A stretch of DNA of 64,000 bases, from assembly GCF_022921115.1 (NCBI RefSeq), contig NZ_CP095075.1, positions 558,001 through 622,000 of the forward strand, in the 5' to 3' direction. Positions 8,260 to 17,576 of the stretch are shown piece by piece (position 1 is the first letter of the stretch; every line of letters starts with the position of its first letter). The notes under the pieces are model-generated. The model was not told the DNA's origin. It was given only the letters and a program-made list of their open reading frames with translations, and did not search any database. The translations under genes were made by a program, and so were the position numbers. Origin of the DNA: Halobacillus amylolyticus (GTDB taxonomy: Bacteria; Bacillota; Bacilli; Bacillales; Halobacillaceae).

Positions 8260-8400
8260 TCACCTCCTGGTCAGATTCATTATAACAACCCGTATGTTTG
8301 CGATGACAGGGGACATCATGCCGACAAATAAATCAGGCTTTCCAAACAACCTGTAGATCTCTAATAATAAACTAAAATTAATGAGGACATAACCACTCAT
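8260..8400 (-). CDS. possible 46-residue hydrophobic protein upstream of the RNase H-like gene
   Basis: An open frame on the minus strand, MSGYVLINFSLLLEIYRLF..., is preceded by GGAGGAAATAAGGTGAG. Its stop TGA overlaps the AGGAGGTGA that serves the RNase H-like gene, so translation could be coupled. The product is moderately hydrophobic with a basic tail. I do not recognise it, and no homologue was checked; it may be chance. Confidence 0.3.
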   Translation of the reverse strand: MSGYVLINFSLLLEIYRLFGKPDLFVGMMSPVIANIRVVIMNLTRR

Positions 8401-8482
8401 TACTCACCTTATTTCCTCCATCACGCCTATAAATATATACTTCAATAGCCATAAATTATACGATGAGTCAGCTTCAAATTCA

Positions 8483-8518
8483 ATAAAAAAAGCACCAACC
8501 TTCTTAAGATTGGCGCTT
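8483..8518 (-). terminator. intrinsic terminator of cspD
   Basis: On the minus strand the 9-bp stem AAGCGCCAA / TTGGTGCTT (one wobble pair) is followed by TTTTTTATT. Confidence 0.85.
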
Positions 8519-8527
8519 TGGTTATAT

Positions 8528-8728
8528 TTATTCTTTTACAACATTTGCAGCTTGAGGTCCACGATCGCCTTCTACAATTTCAAAAGTAACTGTTTGACCC
8601 TCCTCAAGAGACTTAAAACCTTCTTCTTGAATGGCAGAGAAGTGAACAAATACATCGTCTCCACCTTCAACTTGAATAAATCCGTAGCCTTTTTCTGCAT
8701 TAAACCACTTTACTGTACCATTTTCCAT
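8528..8728 (-). CDS. cspD: cold shock protein CspD-like (copy 1)
   Basis: A 66-residue OB-fold nucleic-acid chaperone. Both RNA-binding motifs are intact: KGYGFIQV (RNP1) and DVFVHFSAI (RNP2). The product [17 protein letters not shown]... differs from the second copy at 34875 at only a handful of positions. It binds single-stranded RNA and DNA and aids translation at low temperature. The ribosome site AGGAGG lies shortly before the ATG, and a long leader with a strong hairpin precedes it. Confidence 0.97.
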   Translation of the reverse strand: MENGTVKWFNAEKGYGFIQVEGGDDVFVHFSAIQEEGFKSLEEGQTVTFEIVEGDRGPQAANVVKE

Positions 8729-8914
8729 AGCTCATTATCCTCCTAAAATCTTGCACGTAAAACGTGGGAATTACAAATAAGATAGACACAAAAAGCCCAC
8801 AGACCAATGGAATAATAAAATCCAATGTAGGTCTATGGGAGTGTCATGTCCTTTATCATTCCGTTATCTTATTTGCTTATAAAATAATATATCGTATCTA
8901 TTTTTTTTAGTCAA
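8729..8914 (-). promoter_or_regulatory. cspD promoter and structured 5' leader
   Basis: On the minus strand a -35 TTGACT (8909-8914), a 17-bp spacer and a -10 TATATT (8886-8891) predict a start near 8880 and a leader of about 150 nt. The leader holds a hairpin whose arms are CCCATAGACC and GGTCTGTGGG (one wobble pair), extended by a bulged inner stem. Long structured leaders are typical of cold-shock mRNAs and can change conformation with temperature. Confidence 0.7.
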
Positions 8915-9033
8915 TATGAAACAGTACAATTGAAAGAAAATTTAAACTTTTACTATTTTTAGAATTTTTCACTAAGTGTTCCCGGCTGTAAGTTATACTA
9001 TAGTTAATTCAGGAATGGGAAGGGGAACTATAT

Positions 9034-10704
9034 ATGAAGACAGACATTGAAATTGCTTTAGAAGCAGACATGCTGCCTATTGGTGACATTGCTTCACAAC
9101 TATCGTTAACAGCCGAAGATTTTGAACCGTATGGCCATTATAAAGCAAAACTCTCGGACAATTTACTTGATAAACTTTCGTCAAGGTCTGAGGGGAAAGT
9201 AATTTTGACGACTTCGATCAACCCAACATCAGCTGGGGAAGGAAAATCAACCGTCACCGTTGGTTTAGGCCAAGCTTTGAATCGTTTGAATAAACATGCC
9301 ATAATCGCTTTAAGAGAACCATCCCTTGGTCCCACAATGGGAATAAAGGGAGGTGCAGCAGGCGGTGGTTACTCACAGGTTGTTCCGATGCAGGAAATCA
9401 ACCTCCATTTCACTGGCGATATTCACGCGATCACAACGGCTAACAATGCATTATCAGCCTTTATAGACAACCACATCCATCATGGAAATGAACTGCAGAT
9501 CGACCCGAGAAGAGTGGAATGGAAGCGGGTATTAGATATTAATGATAGAGCACTGAGGCAAGTAAATGTAGGTCTTGGCGGGCCTGCAAAAGGGGTTCCG
9601 AGAGAAGATGGTTTTAATATAACAGTAGCTTCTGAAATCATGGCCGTTCTTTGTTTGGCGAACGATCTTCAGGACTTAAAAGCAAGATTAGCAAGGATTG
9701 TCATCGGTTATACATATGATAAAGAACCTGTCACGGTACACCAACTCGGGTTTGAAGGTGCATTAACATTGCTGTTGAAAGATGCGTTTAAACCGAATCT
9801 CGTTCAGACATTGGAAAATACACCTGCTATTATTCATGGGGGTCCGTTTGCTAATATCGCTCATGGGTGTAATAGTGTTATGGCTACAAAGATTGCGGCC
9901 AAATTAGGAGATTATGTAGTTACTGAAGCTGGATTTGGAGCAGATCTTGGCGCTGAAAAGTTTTTAGACATCAAGACAAGAGCCGGATATTTCGAACCCG
10001 ATACAGTTGTCATCGTTGCTACGATCAGGGCCTTAAAATTGCATGGAGGAGTTAACAGGAATCAGCTGACAAAGGAAGACCTGGACGCATTAAAACAAGG
10101 AATGACAAATTTAAAAAAACATATAGAAACAATTGACCAATTTAACTTACCTTATGTTGTTGCGATTAACAAATTCCCGACAGATACAGAGGAAGAGATT
10201 AATTTTCTTAAGGACTGGTGTAAACAAGAGGGAGCGGAAGTGGCCCTGGTTGATGTATTCTCACAAGGTGGTGAAGGCGGAATAGAGCTAGCACAGAAAG
10301 TGATCGAGAGCTGTGAGAAAAAAACTGGTGCGCTATCTTACACCTATGATCTTGATGATTCAATTGAGGAGAAAATCTATAAGATCGTGACTAAGGTATA
10401 TGGTGGGGAGCGTGTGGAATTTTCATCTGCCGCTAAAAAACAGTTAAAACAGTTAGAAAGAGAGGGTCATCATAAACTGCCCATATGTATGGCTAAAACG
10501 CAATACTCATTATCTGATGATCCTGCGTTATTGGGGCGTCCAGAAGGGTTTACGGTTACTGTTCGTGAATTACGTGCTTCAGTAGGGGCTGGTTTTATTG
10601 TAGCATTAACAGGTGATGTCATGACAATGCCCGGACTGCCGAAAAAGCCGGCCGCATTAAATATGGATGTAACAGAAGATGGTGTGATCACAGGATTATT
10701 TTAA
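9034..10704 (+). CDS. fhs: formate--tetrahydrofolate ligase
   Basis: This enzyme activates formate with ATP onto tetrahydrofolate, giving 10-formyl-THF for purine and formyl-Met-tRNA synthesis. The 556-residue length is standard. The nucleotide-binding loop lies in [18 protein letters not shown] near residues 61-78, and the family blocks [18 protein letters not shown] and [14 protein letters not shown] are intact. The ATG at 9034 follows GGAAGGGGA. A terminator follows, so it is a single-gene unit. Confidence 0.97.
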   Translation: MKTDIEIALEADMLPIGDIASQLSLTAEDFEPYGHYKAKLSDNLLDKLSSRSEGKVILTTSINPTSAGEGKSTVTVGLGQALNRLNKHAIIALREPSLGPTMGIKGGAAGGGYSQVVPMQEINLHFTGDIHAITTANNALSAFIDNHIHHGNELQIDPRRVEWKRVLDINDRALRQVNVGLGGPAKGVPREDGFNITVASEIMAVLCLANDLQDLKARLARIVIGYTYDKEPVTVHQLGFEGALTLLLKDAFKPNLVQTLENTPAIIHGGPFANIAHGCNSVMATKIAAKLGDYVVTEAGFGADLGAEKFLDIKTRAGYFEPDTVVIVATIRALKLHGGVNRNQLTKEDLDALKQGMTNLKKHIETIDQFNLPYVVAINKFPTDTEEEINFLKDWCKQEGAEVALVDVFSQGGEGGIELAQKVIESCEKKTGALSYTYDLDDSIEEKIYKIVTKVYGGERVEFSSAAKKQLKQLEREGHHKLPICMAKTQYSLSDDPALLGRPEGFTVTVRELRASVGAGFIVALTGDVMTMPGLPKKPAALNMDVTEDGVITGLF

Positions 10705-10721
10705 ACCATCTCAAACCCATT

Positions 10722-10760
10722 GCTCCTCAGAACATTTTGTCGTCAGAGGGGCTTTTTTTT
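10722..10760 (+). terminator. intrinsic terminator of fhs
   Basis: A 7-bp stem GCTCCTC / GAGGGGC (one wobble pair) is followed by eight T residues (10753-10760). Confidence 0.85.
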
Positions 10761-10845
10761 GATACAATTTGTATAGAAAAGTGAAGAGGGGGCGAAAGTT
10801 TGCCTTTTGCAGCTAGACAATAGAAAAGAGGGAGGAGGAAAACAG

Positions 10846-11700
10846 TTGAGCATTCAAATCGGATTGACTGGTTGGGGAGATCATTCTTCTTTGTATTCAG
10901 ATCATACAAAACCTGAGGATAAGCTGGCAAGCTATGCATCCCACTTCCCGGTTGTTGAAGTTGATACAGCTTTTTACGCGATCCAGCCGGTAAAACATTA
11001 TCAGAAATGGCTGAGCCAGACACCTGAGCGTTTTTCTTTTGTTATTAAAGCATTCCAACAGTTGACGGGGCATGATCGTGAAACTAGAACAATTCAAGAG
11101 GCTAAAGATCTTGTGAAGCGTTATGAAGAATCTATTCAGCCTGTCGCTGAAGCCGGTCAAGTGAATGCCTTACTCTTTCAATTTCCTCCCTGGTTTGATG
11201 TCCGTAAAGAGCACATTAAAAAATTACGCTTGCTTAAAGAGTGGCTTGAACCTTATCCGCTTGCATTGGAGTTTAGAAATCGGACGTGGTTTGATCCGCA
11301 ATATAGAGAGCAAACATTAACTTTTATGCGTGACTATCAGTGGATCCACACGATCTGTGATGAACCTCAGGCCGGCGAAGGGTCCGTTCCATTAGTAGCT
11401 GAACCGACTCATCCATCTAAAACACTGATCCGTTTCCACGGTAGAAATATACATGGTTGGAATAAGAATGGCCGGAAAGACTGGAGAAAAGTACGTTTTC
11501 TTTATCGCTATAATGAACAGGAATTAACTGAATGGAAAGACAGAATCCTTGCACTTGAAAAGAAAACACCTCATATAACGGCATTATTTAATAACAATTC
11601 TGGAGGGGATGCTGCAGATAACGCCAAGCAATTTCAAGAGTTGTTAAATATAAAATATACTGATTTAAATCCAAGACAAATGGATTTATTCCAGTTTTAG
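10846..11700 (+). CDS. DUF72 family protein (YecE/YunF-like)
   Basis: A 284-residue TIM-barrel-like protein of the DUF72 family: IQIGLTGWGDH at the N-terminus, VEVDTAFYAIQ, FSFVIKAFQQLTGH, and LEFRNRTWF. The biochemical role of the family is unknown. The open frame reaches back to a TTG at 10807, but the strong GAGGGAGGAGG at 10829-10838 directs translation to the TTG at 10846, giving the family's normal start. The next gene begins 15 nt after the stop, suggesting an operon with the HD hydrolase and perhaps thyA. Confidence 0.87.
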   Translation: MSIQIGLTGWGDHSSLYSDHTKPEDKLASYASHFPVVEVDTAFYAIQPVKHYQKWLSQTPERFSFVIKAFQQLTGHDRETRTIQEAKDLVKRYEESIQPVAEAGQVNALLFQFPPWFDVRKEHIKKLRLLKEWLEPYPLALEFRNRTWFDPQYREQTLTFMRDYQWIHTICDEPQAGEGSVPLVAEPTHPSKTLIRFHGRNIHGWNKNGRKDWRKVRFLYRYNEQELTEWKDRILALEKKTPHITALFNNNSGGDAADNAKQFQELLNIKYTDLNPRQMDLFQF

Positions 11701-11715
11701 AGGTGTTCTATAAGA

Positions 11716-12306
11716 ATGAGTAGTTTGTTAGCATCCATACAAAATTATGTTCACGAGCATTTTGACAATGATCCAACAGGACATGATTATTATCATATGG
11801 AAAGAGTAGCGCGCTGGGCACGATTGATTGCTGAAAGGGAGGGGGCTGACCCATTTATATGTGAAGTGGCCGGCTGGTTGCACGATATAGGTGATGCAAA
11901 GCTATTTGCTAATCCAAAGGAAGCTAAGGAAAACGTGCTGTGTTTTCTCAGTGAGCAGGGGATAAATGAAGCGTCCTGCAACCAAATTAAAATTGCAATG
12001 GAAGACGTATCCTTCTCTAAAGGCACAATACCTAAGACGTTGGAGGGGAAAATTGTCCAAGATGCTGACAGACTTGATGCCGTCGGGGCAATTGGTATTG
12101 CAAGAACATTTGCTTACGGTGGAGCTCATGGTCAGCTCATTCATAGAGAACAAATAGAAACAGCCACATCTATTCAACATTTCCACGATAAGCTTTTAAA
12201 AATAACTGCCTTGATACATACGTCTAGTGCCAGGAGAGAAGCTGAAAAACGTCATCAATTCATCGTTGAGTATTTGGAGCGTTTTTCATATGAGTGGAAC
12301 ATATAG
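11716..12306 (+). CDS. HD-domain phosphohydrolase (YpgQ-like)
   Basis: A 196-residue metal-dependent HD hydrolase. Metal-binding residues are seen in [10 protein letters not shown] (first His), [10 protein letters not shown] (HD pair) and [14 protein letters not shown] (Asp). It resembles B. subtilis YpgQ, for which (deoxy)nucleotide pyrophosphatase activity has been reported; the substrate here is inferred. The ATG at 11716 follows GAGGTG. Lying between a DUF72 gene and thyA, a nucleotide-pool role would fit the neighbourhood. Confidence 0.85.
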   Translation: MSSLLASIQNYVHEHFDNDPTGHDYYHMERVARWARLIAEREGADPFICEVAGWLHDIGDAKLFANPKEAKENVLCFLSEQGINEASCNQIKIAMEDVSFSKGTIPKTLEGKIVQDADRLDAVGAIGIARTFAYGGAHGQLIHREQIETATSIQHFHDKLLKITALIHTSSARREAEKRHQFIVEYLERFSYEWNI

Positions 12307-12337
12307 AATAAGGTTGATCATTATAGGGGGAACGAAA

Positions 12338-13297
12338 ATGAGTCAGAACGAAGCAAATTATTTGGATTTATGTAGATATGTACTAAACAACGGCACGAAA
12401 AAAGAAGATCGGACAGGGACAGGAACATATTCCACCTTCGGCTATCAAATGAAATTTAATTTACAGGAGGGGTTTCCTTTACTAACAACAAAAAAGGTCC
12501 CTTTCCGCCTGGTAGTCAGTGAATTACTTTGGTTTATTAATGGCGACACAAACATTCGTTATTTATTGCAGTATAACAATAATATTTGGAATGAATGGGC
12601 TTTTGAATCATATGTAACAAGTGAGGAATATCAAGGCCCAGACATGACGGATTTCGGAAGACGCAGCCAAGTTGACCCTGAGTTTAAATCATTGTATGAC
12701 AAAGAGATGAACGCTTTTAAGCAACGGATTCTGGAAGATGATAACTTTAGTGAACGCTTCGGGAATCTAGGGGCCGTATATGGTAAGCAATGGCGTGATT
12801 GGAAAACATCAAGAGGGGATACGATTGATCAGTTGGCTGATGTGATTGAAAATATCAAGAAAAATCCCGATTCGAGAAGGCATATGGTCACAGCTTGGAA
12901 CCCTGAGGATGTGCCATCAAATATGGCGCTGCCTCCATGTCATACGATGTTCCAATTTTACGTAGCAGACGGGCGTCTGTCTTGCCAGCTTTATCAAAGA
13001 AGTGCAGATATTTTCCTAGGTGTGCCTTTTAATATTGCAAGCTATGCATTGCTGACCTATTTAATTGCACATGAATGCGATCTTGAGGTGGGAGAGTTTA
13101 TTCATACCTTGGGGGACGCTCATATTTATAGCAATCATATCGACCAAATTCATAAGCAACTTACGCGTGATCCGCTGCCGTTACCAAAAGTTCACCTTAC
13201 GAGTGAAAAAACCAGTGTTTTTGACTTTAATATGGAGGATATCCAGCTAGAGGGATATGATCCCCACCCAGGTATAAAAGCTCCTGTAGCTGTGTAA
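12338..13297 (+). CDS. thyA: thymidylate synthase
   Basis: This enzyme converts dUMP and methylene-THF to dTMP and DHF. The 319-residue length places it with the longer Lactobacillus casei-type enzymes, which carry an extra segment of about 50 residues after the small domain. Catalytic Cys lies in [11 protein letters not shown] near residue 200; [10 protein letters not shown] and the nucleotide-binding [16 protein letters not shown] are intact. Although the frame is open from 12227, the ATG at 12338 has AGGGGGAACG upstream and the family start. It precedes folA, which regenerates the THF consumed here. Confidence 0.97.
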   Translation: MSQNEANYLDLCRYVLNNGTKKEDRTGTGTYSTFGYQMKFNLQEGFPLLTTKKVPFRLVVSELLWFINGDTNIRYLLQYNNNIWNEWAFESYVTSEEYQGPDMTDFGRRSQVDPEFKSLYDKEMNAFKQRILEDDNFSERFGNLGAVYGKQWRDWKTSRGDTIDQLADVIENIKKNPDSRRHMVTAWNPEDVPSNMALPPCHTMFQFYVADGRLSCQLYQRSADIFLGVPFNIASYALLTYLIAHECDLEVGEFIHTLGDAHIYSNHIDQIHKQLTRDPLPLPKVHLTSEKTSVFDFNMEDIQLEGYDPHPGIKAPVAV

Positions 13298-13340
13298 TTT
13301 TAAAACAGGCAGGAGAGAGTCCATTTAAAACCGGGCATAG

Positions 13341-13385
13341 AGGGTGTTCGAACTAAGTTCGGAGTAGGGATAGTTTCAACACCCT
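13341..13385 (+). other. inverted repeat in the thyA-folA gap
   Basis: AGGGTGTT (13341-13348) and AACACCCT (13378-13385) form an 8-bp stem around a 29-nt loop. No T-run follows, so it is more likely an mRNA processing or partial termination structure than a full terminator. Confidence 0.45.
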
Positions 13386-13458
13386 AGTTAAAATAGAAAT
13401 TCGACTAGTATCGGCCGGTCCTGTGCTTCCTATCGCCATAAATTTGAGGAGTGGATAT

Positions 13459-13953
13459 ATGATTTCTTTTGTGTTTGCAATGGATAAGAATCAATTAATC
13501 GGCAAAAATAATGATTTACCTTGGCATATTCCAAACGATTTTAAATTTTTCAAAGAAACAACTTGGGGACATACGATCATTATGGGGAGAAAGACATTTG
13601 AATCTTTTGGTAAGCCTCTTCCTGAGAGAAAGCATATCATACTTACGTCGGATGAAGAGTATGAAGTAGAGAGCTGTGAGATTATTCATTCCATTGATGA
13701 GATTATTAAGCTTAACCAAACATACCCTGAAAAGGAATGGTTTGTGATAGGTGGTGGTGTTTTGTTTGAAGCTATGCTTCCCTATGCAGATCGGATGTAT
13801 ATGACGTATATTGAGCATGTCTTTGAAGGAGATGCTTATTTTCCCGCCTTCGAGGAAGCGGACTGGCGGCTCGTTGAGGAAACTAAGGGGATTAAAAATG
13901 AAAAAAACCCTTACGATTATTATTTTAGAATTTATGATCGTGTGAGAGCATAA
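13459..13953 (+). CDS. folA: dihydrofolate reductase
   Basis: A 164-residue NADPH-dependent DHFR. Hallmarks are IGKNNDLPWHIPNDFKFF (substrate site and Met20 loop region), IMGRKTFESFG and VIGGGVLFEAMLPYADRM (cofactor site). The start is the ATG at 13459 after GAGGAG. Its stop codon shares one base with the ATG of the downstream mobA-like frame. Together with thyA it forms the usual dTMP/folate recycling pair. Confidence 0.97.
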   Translation: MISFVFAMDKNQLIGKNNDLPWHIPNDFKFFKETTWGHTIIMGRKTFESFGKPLPERKHIILTSDEEYEVESCEIIHSIDEIIKLNQTYPEKEWFVIGGGVLFEAMLPYADRMYMTYIEHVFEGDAYFPAFEEADWRLVEETKGIKNEKNPYDYYFRIYDRVRA

Positions 13954-14560
13954 TGAATGTTATCAAACCAATTTGTGGTGCGATTCTTGCTGGCGGCGGT
14001 TCAACAAGAATGGGAACAGACAAAGCTGTCCTTCCTATAGGTGGGCAGACTGTCCTGGAACGTATTATGAATGTCATGGAGCAAGTATGTGATCATGTTG
14101 TCGTCAATCGAAATCAACCGCTCACCAAAATCGTACCAAGAGTCGAATATATTCGTGACGAATATTCGGATGCCGGACCACTTGCGGGTTTGCATGCTGT
14201 TTTAAAAAATACGAAAGAGCCTGCTGTCTTGCTGTCAGCCTGTGACACTCCTTTTATTCAAGAGGATGTTCTGCGCCTTCTCCTAGATAAGCGATCAAAC
14301 GAGACGAGTGCCATTGTTCCAGTACATGGGGGAGGATCCAGCCGCTATCAGCGATTTACCACAGAAATCTTCTTCCTATTATTGAACAGCTTCTAAATGA
14401 AGAAAAAAGAAGTATGCGCTCGTTGTTGGACCAAATCGATGTGCAGTATGTATCGAGTTTCCATTCTATACCGGTGGAACGATTGAACGACCACTTTTTT
14501 AATATGAATACATTGGGTGAGTATGAGCAGGCCAATACTCTTTTTAGAAAATATCAGTAA
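13953..14560 (+). pseudogene. mobA: molybdenum cofactor guanylyltransferase (frameshifted)
   Basis: The first 125 or so codons encode a MobA nucleotidyltransferase N-terminus: GAILAGGGSTRMGTDKAVLPIGG, DEYSDAGPLAGLHAVL and LLSACDTPF. In the G/A run at about 14327-14334 the frame shifts by one missing base. After that the homologous sequence continues in another frame (PLSAIYHRNLLPIIEQLL ... FFNMNTLGEYEQANTLFRKYQ) to the TAA at 14558-14560. The full-length product would be about 200 residues, normal for MobA, which attaches GMP to molybdopterin. This is either a true recent inactivation or a sequencing error in a homopolymer-like stretch. Confidence 0.85.
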
Positions 14561-14716
14561 CTGGAAAGACATTTCGTATAGATCATGATATGATAAGAGC
14601 AAGCTTGCTAGCTTAACACGTTTATCGTAGGCCGTAGCTTTACTATCCAACCTGTAGATTTCATAGCATAATGTTCATAGAAAAGTTTTACTTATTCAAG
14701 AAGGACGGTGAACCTC

Positions 14717-14932
14717 ATGCTCTCAAGTATAGGGATTCCTGGGTTAATACTTATATTACTCGTTGCTCTTGTGGTCTTTGGTCCGAAGAAGCTTCCTGAG
14801 ATCGGAAAAGCAACCGGACAAACATTAAAAGAGTTTAAAAAATCTGCCAGTGATTTAACCGGAGATGTGAAAGAAGAAGTTTCTGAAGCAAACAATATAA
14901 TCAATGATAAAGATTCTAAGAAAAATGATTAA
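14717..14932 (+). CDS. tatA: twin-arginine translocase subunit TatA (copy 1)
   Basis: A 71-residue TatA/E protein: an N-terminal hydrophobic helix ([18 protein letters not shown]), the hinge, then the amphipathic helix [20 protein letters not shown] and a charged tail. It oligomerises in the membrane to form the Tat export pore. The ATG at 14717 is preferred over the in-frame GTG at 14708 because AAGGACGG lies too close to the GTG. It heads a tatA-tatA-tatC cluster. Confidence 0.93.
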   Translation: MLSSIGIPGLILILLVALVVFGPKKLPEIGKATGQTLKEFKKSASDLTGDVKEEVSEANNIINDKDSKKND

Positions 14933-14955
14933 TCGTTATACTGGGAGTGATATAC

Positions 14956-15138
14956 ATGCTATCTAACATTGGTGTGCCAGGTCTCATTTTGATTTTAATT
15001 ATTGCTCTAGTTATTTTTGGACCATCAAAACTTCCTGAAATCGGGAAGGCTTTTGGCAGCTCACTTAAAGAATTTAAGAAAGCGACCGGGGACATGATGA
15101 GTGACGATCAAGAGTCAAAAAAAGAGGATAAAAAGTAA
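14956..15138 (+). CDS. tatA: twin-arginine translocase subunit TatA (copy 2)
   Basis: A 60-residue paralogue of the preceding gene: [29 protein letters not shown] with the same helix-hinge-helix layout and a shorter acidic and basic tail. The GGGAGTGA ribosome site precedes the ATG at 14956; an upstream GTG at 14947 lies inside that site. The tandem pair may give TatA isoforms or partly redundant pore subunits for the single TatC encoded next. Confidence 0.92.
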   Translation: MLSNIGVPGLILILIIALVIFGPSKLPEIGKAFGSSLKEFKKATGDMMSDDQESKKEDKK

Positions 15139-15149
15139 ATAAAACAGCA

Positions 15150-15178
15150 AGATGTAAGGGATTAACACCCTTACATCT
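15150..15178 (+). terminator. hairpin between tatA copy 2 and tatC
   Basis: A perfect 11-bp stem AGATGTAAGGG / CCCTTACATCT with a 7-nt loop. The following TATTTGTG is only weakly T-rich, so it may attenuate rather than stop transcription, lowering tatC relative to tatA. Confidence 0.6.
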
Positions 15179-15216
15179 TATTTGTGTCAGGCAGTAGACA
15201 GCCTGGAGGTGAAGAG

Positions 15217-15966
15217 ATGTCCGATGAATATAATAGTAAAGATATAGAGATGAACGTGACTGACCATTTAAGTGAATTGAGAAAGCGAATTATATGGACA
15301 TTGGCGACGTTTATCCTCTTCTTTATATTAGGGTTTATTTACGTTAGAGAAATTTATAGTTTTTTTCAAAAAGATATTCCGTTTGAACTTAATATGACAA
15401 GTCCCGGCGAAATTATTTGGATCTTTTTTACGATGGCCAGTCTGGTTGCACTTGTCGCCACATTGCCCATGCTAAGTCTTCAACTTTGGTTATTTGTAAA
15501 ACCCGCCCTTACGCCTAAGGAGCGAAAAGTTTCTTTAGCTTACATACCAGCTGTTTTTTTACTTTTCTTAGCCGGACTAAGTTTTGGCTATACGGTATTT
15601 GTACAACTTATCCTGCCATTTCTATTATCGTTAAATGATGGGATGTTTAATGAATTGTTTACAGTCGAGCGCTATTTTAAATTCGTTTTTCGGGTAACGA
15701 TTCCTTTTGCTCTTCTTTTTGAAATACCTATCATCATAATGTTTCTCACGAGCTTAGGAATCGTCAATCCGGAATGGCTCGTTAAAGTTAGAAAATATGC
15801 TTATTTTGTTCTAATTATTATTGGAACGATGATTTCTCCGCCTGACTTTGTGCTGCAGCTGGTCGTTGCTATCCCGTTAATCATTTTGTATGAAGTGAGT
15901 ATTGTTTTATCCAGGATTGTTTTTCGGAGGAAGATGAAGGCACATCAAGAGTTTATGGATGAATAA
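15217..15966 (+). CDS. tatC: twin-arginine translocase subunit TatC
   Basis: A 249-residue membrane protein with six predicted helices. Family signatures are HLSELRKRI at the N-terminus, FVKPALTPKERK, and the late MISPPDF motif. TatC is the receptor for folded precursors bearing an RR signal. The ATG at 15217 follows TGGAGGTGA; the frame is open further upstream but without a ribosome site. The neighbouring mobA-like gene hints at Tat-exported molybdoenzymes elsewhere in the genome. Confidence 0.95.
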   Translation: MSDEYNSKDIEMNVTDHLSELRKRIIWTLATFILFFILGFIYVREIYSFFQKDIPFELNMTSPGEIIWIFFTMASLVALVATLPMLSLQLWLFVKPALTPKERKVSLAYIPAVFLLFLAGLSFGYTVFVQLILPFLLSLNDGMFNELFTVERYFKFVFRVTIPFALLFEIPIIIMFLTSLGIVNPEWLVKVRKYAYFVLIIIGTMISPPDFVLQLVVAIPLIILYEVSIVLSRIVFRRKMKAHQEFMDE

Positions 15967-15977
15967 TACGAGGATAC

Positions 15978-16011
15978 GGGGACTCTCTGTTTAAGGAGAG
16001 TCCCTTTTGTT
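15978..16011 (+). terminator. intrinsic terminator of the tat cluster
   Basis: A 9-bp stem GGGACTCTC / GAGAGTCCC is followed by TTTTGTTT. Confidence 0.85.
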
Positions 16012-16085
16012 TCAAGATATGTTTTGCTTATATAGGGCGAACGTGATAAAACATAATCAAAGGATTAATGAAAGGAGAGAGGGAT

Positions 16086-16307
16086 ATGAGATCATTTTAT
16101 CATTATATGATGCGTTATCGGGGGAATAAACAGGCAGACGATGAAAAACAGCTGGCCGATTGGATGTTTGAGGATCACAGCTTTCCTAAGCAAGCTACCT
16201 CCTATCATGAATTAAGCAGCTATCTGGAATGGAATATCCCCTTTACGAATGCGTTAGCGGTATTTGACCGCTTATACGATGCTTATCAGATAGAAGAAAA
16301 CGGATAG
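16086..16307 (+). CDS. yozE: YozE family (UPF0346) protein
   Basis: A 73-residue protein MRSFYHYMMRYRGNK... with the family's aromatic-rich N-terminus and the motif DHSFPKQATSYHELSSYLE. UPF0346 proteins form a small three-helix bundle of unknown function. The frame opens at 16068, but the ribosome site AAAGGAGAG lies after that codon, so translation starts at the ATG at 16086. A terminator follows directly. Confidence 0.9.
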   Translation: MRSFYHYMMRYRGNKQADDEKQLADWMFEDHSFPKQATSYHELSSYLEWNIPFTNALAVFDRLYDAYQIEENG

Positions 16308-16312
16308 TTTTT

Positions 16313-16349
16313 AAAAGGTATCTCGCTCACGGGGTATCTTTTATTTTTT
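16313..16349 (+). terminator. intrinsic terminator of yozE
   Basis: A 12-bp stem (16313-16324 with 16331-16342, three G-T pairs) has a 6-nt loop and is followed by ATTTTTTC. Confidence 0.75.
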
Positions 16350-16419
16350 CAAGTTTTTTATCATCTTGTATAATAGTACTTAATAATCTATCAACCTATG
16401 AAAGAAAGCAGGGGTACTC

Positions 16420-17574
16420 GTGAAAATCTTACATACAGCAGATTGGCATTTAGGTAAAATTGTTAATAATGTGTATATGACTGAAGATCAGCAGTATATT
16501 CTTGAACAATTCCTAACCATCGTTGAACAACAACAGCCTGACGTGATCATCATTGCGGGTGATTTATATGATCGTGCTATTCCTCCTAAACAGGCCGTCG
16601 AATTGTTGAATGATACGTTCACTTCGCTCATTAATGATTTCAATATTCCTGTGCTGGCCATTTCCGGCAACCATGACAGTCCAGATAGGTTGGAATTTGG
16701 ATCACAGTTATTTAGAAGGCAGGAGCTATATCTTGATACAAAGCTTACGAAAGATTATCAAGCTGTGACCATTCATGATCACTACGGACCAATCCATTTT
16801 CATTTGATACCTTATGTTGAACCTGCGGAAGTTGCCTATATGTTTGATGATCATGAGATACGCTCCCATCAACAGGCAGCAGCAAAGCTTATTGCTCACA
16901 TTAAAGAAAAATACAGCATGGATGAACGCCATATTTGGATTGGCCATGCTTTTTTAGCGGGGGGGATGGAGTCTGAGTCTGAAGAGCGACTGTCGATGAT
17001 TGGAGGCAGCCCTTATATTGATGCGAAGCTGTTTGAGTCGTTTACGTATGTTGCCTTAGGGCATCTGCATCAATCTCAAAAGGTAGGAAAGGAAAATATT
17101 CGCTATAGTGGTTCGATTTTGAAGTATTCTTTTTCTGAAGTGAATCATAACAAATCTGTCACCGTTGTGGATGTCGATGGAGAAGGGGAGACAGAAATCA
17201 ATAGAGTCCCTCTTTATCCTAAGCGTGATTTCGAACGAATCGAAGGCTATTTTGATGAATTATTGCAGGGAAAATCTGCTGGCAATCAGGAGAGCTATCT
17301 CTATGTGCGTTTACTAGATGATGGGCAACTAATAGACCCGATGGGGAAACTAAGAAAGGTGTATCCCAATATATTGCATCTTGAACGTATGCCTTCAGCT
17401 AACCCTTCGAAACTCGAAGATGCCGGTAAAATGAAGGAACGTCAGCAATTATCTCCTGATACTTTATTCGCTTCCTTTTATCAAGATATTAAGGATGACA
17501 CTATTCCTGATCATCGTCAAAAACTTGTTAAAGAAGCCATTGAAACATTGAAACAGAAAGAAAGGGGGCAGTAA
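16420..17574 (+). CDS. sbcD: exonuclease subunit SbcD
   Basis: This is the nuclease subunit (Mre11 homologue) of the SbcCD complex, which opens hairpins and trims protein-blocked DNA ends. The 384-residue product shows the phosphoesterase motifs DWHLGK, GDLYDRAIPP, GNHDSPDR and GHLHQSQ. The start is GTG at 16420 behind GCAGGGG. A TATAAT (16369-16374) upstream may be its -10 element. sbcC follows with a 2-nt gap. Confidence 0.95.
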   Translation: MKILHTADWHLGKIVNNVYMTEDQQYILEQFLTIVEQQQPDVIIIAGDLYDRAIPPKQAVELLNDTFTSLINDFNIPVLAISGNHDSPDRLEFGSQLFRRQELYLDTKLTKDYQAVTIHDHYGPIHFHLIPYVEPAEVAYMFDDHEIRSHQQAAAKLIAHIKEKYSMDERHIWIGHAFLAGGMESESEERLSMIGGSPYIDAKLFESFTYVALGHLHQSQKVGKENIRYSGSILKYSFSEVNHNKSVTVVDVDGEGETEINRVPLYPKRDFERIEGYFDELLQGKSAGNQESYLYVRLLDDGQLIDPMGKLRKVYPNILHLERMPSANPSKLEDAGKMKERQQLSPDTLFASFYQDIKDDTIPDHRQKLVKEAIETLKQKERGQ

Positions 17575-17576
17575 CG

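Noticed and set aside
8005-8356. Plus-strand open frames opposite the RNase H-like gene
   Set aside because: They are the antisense of a recognisable RNase H fold and have no ribosome sites.
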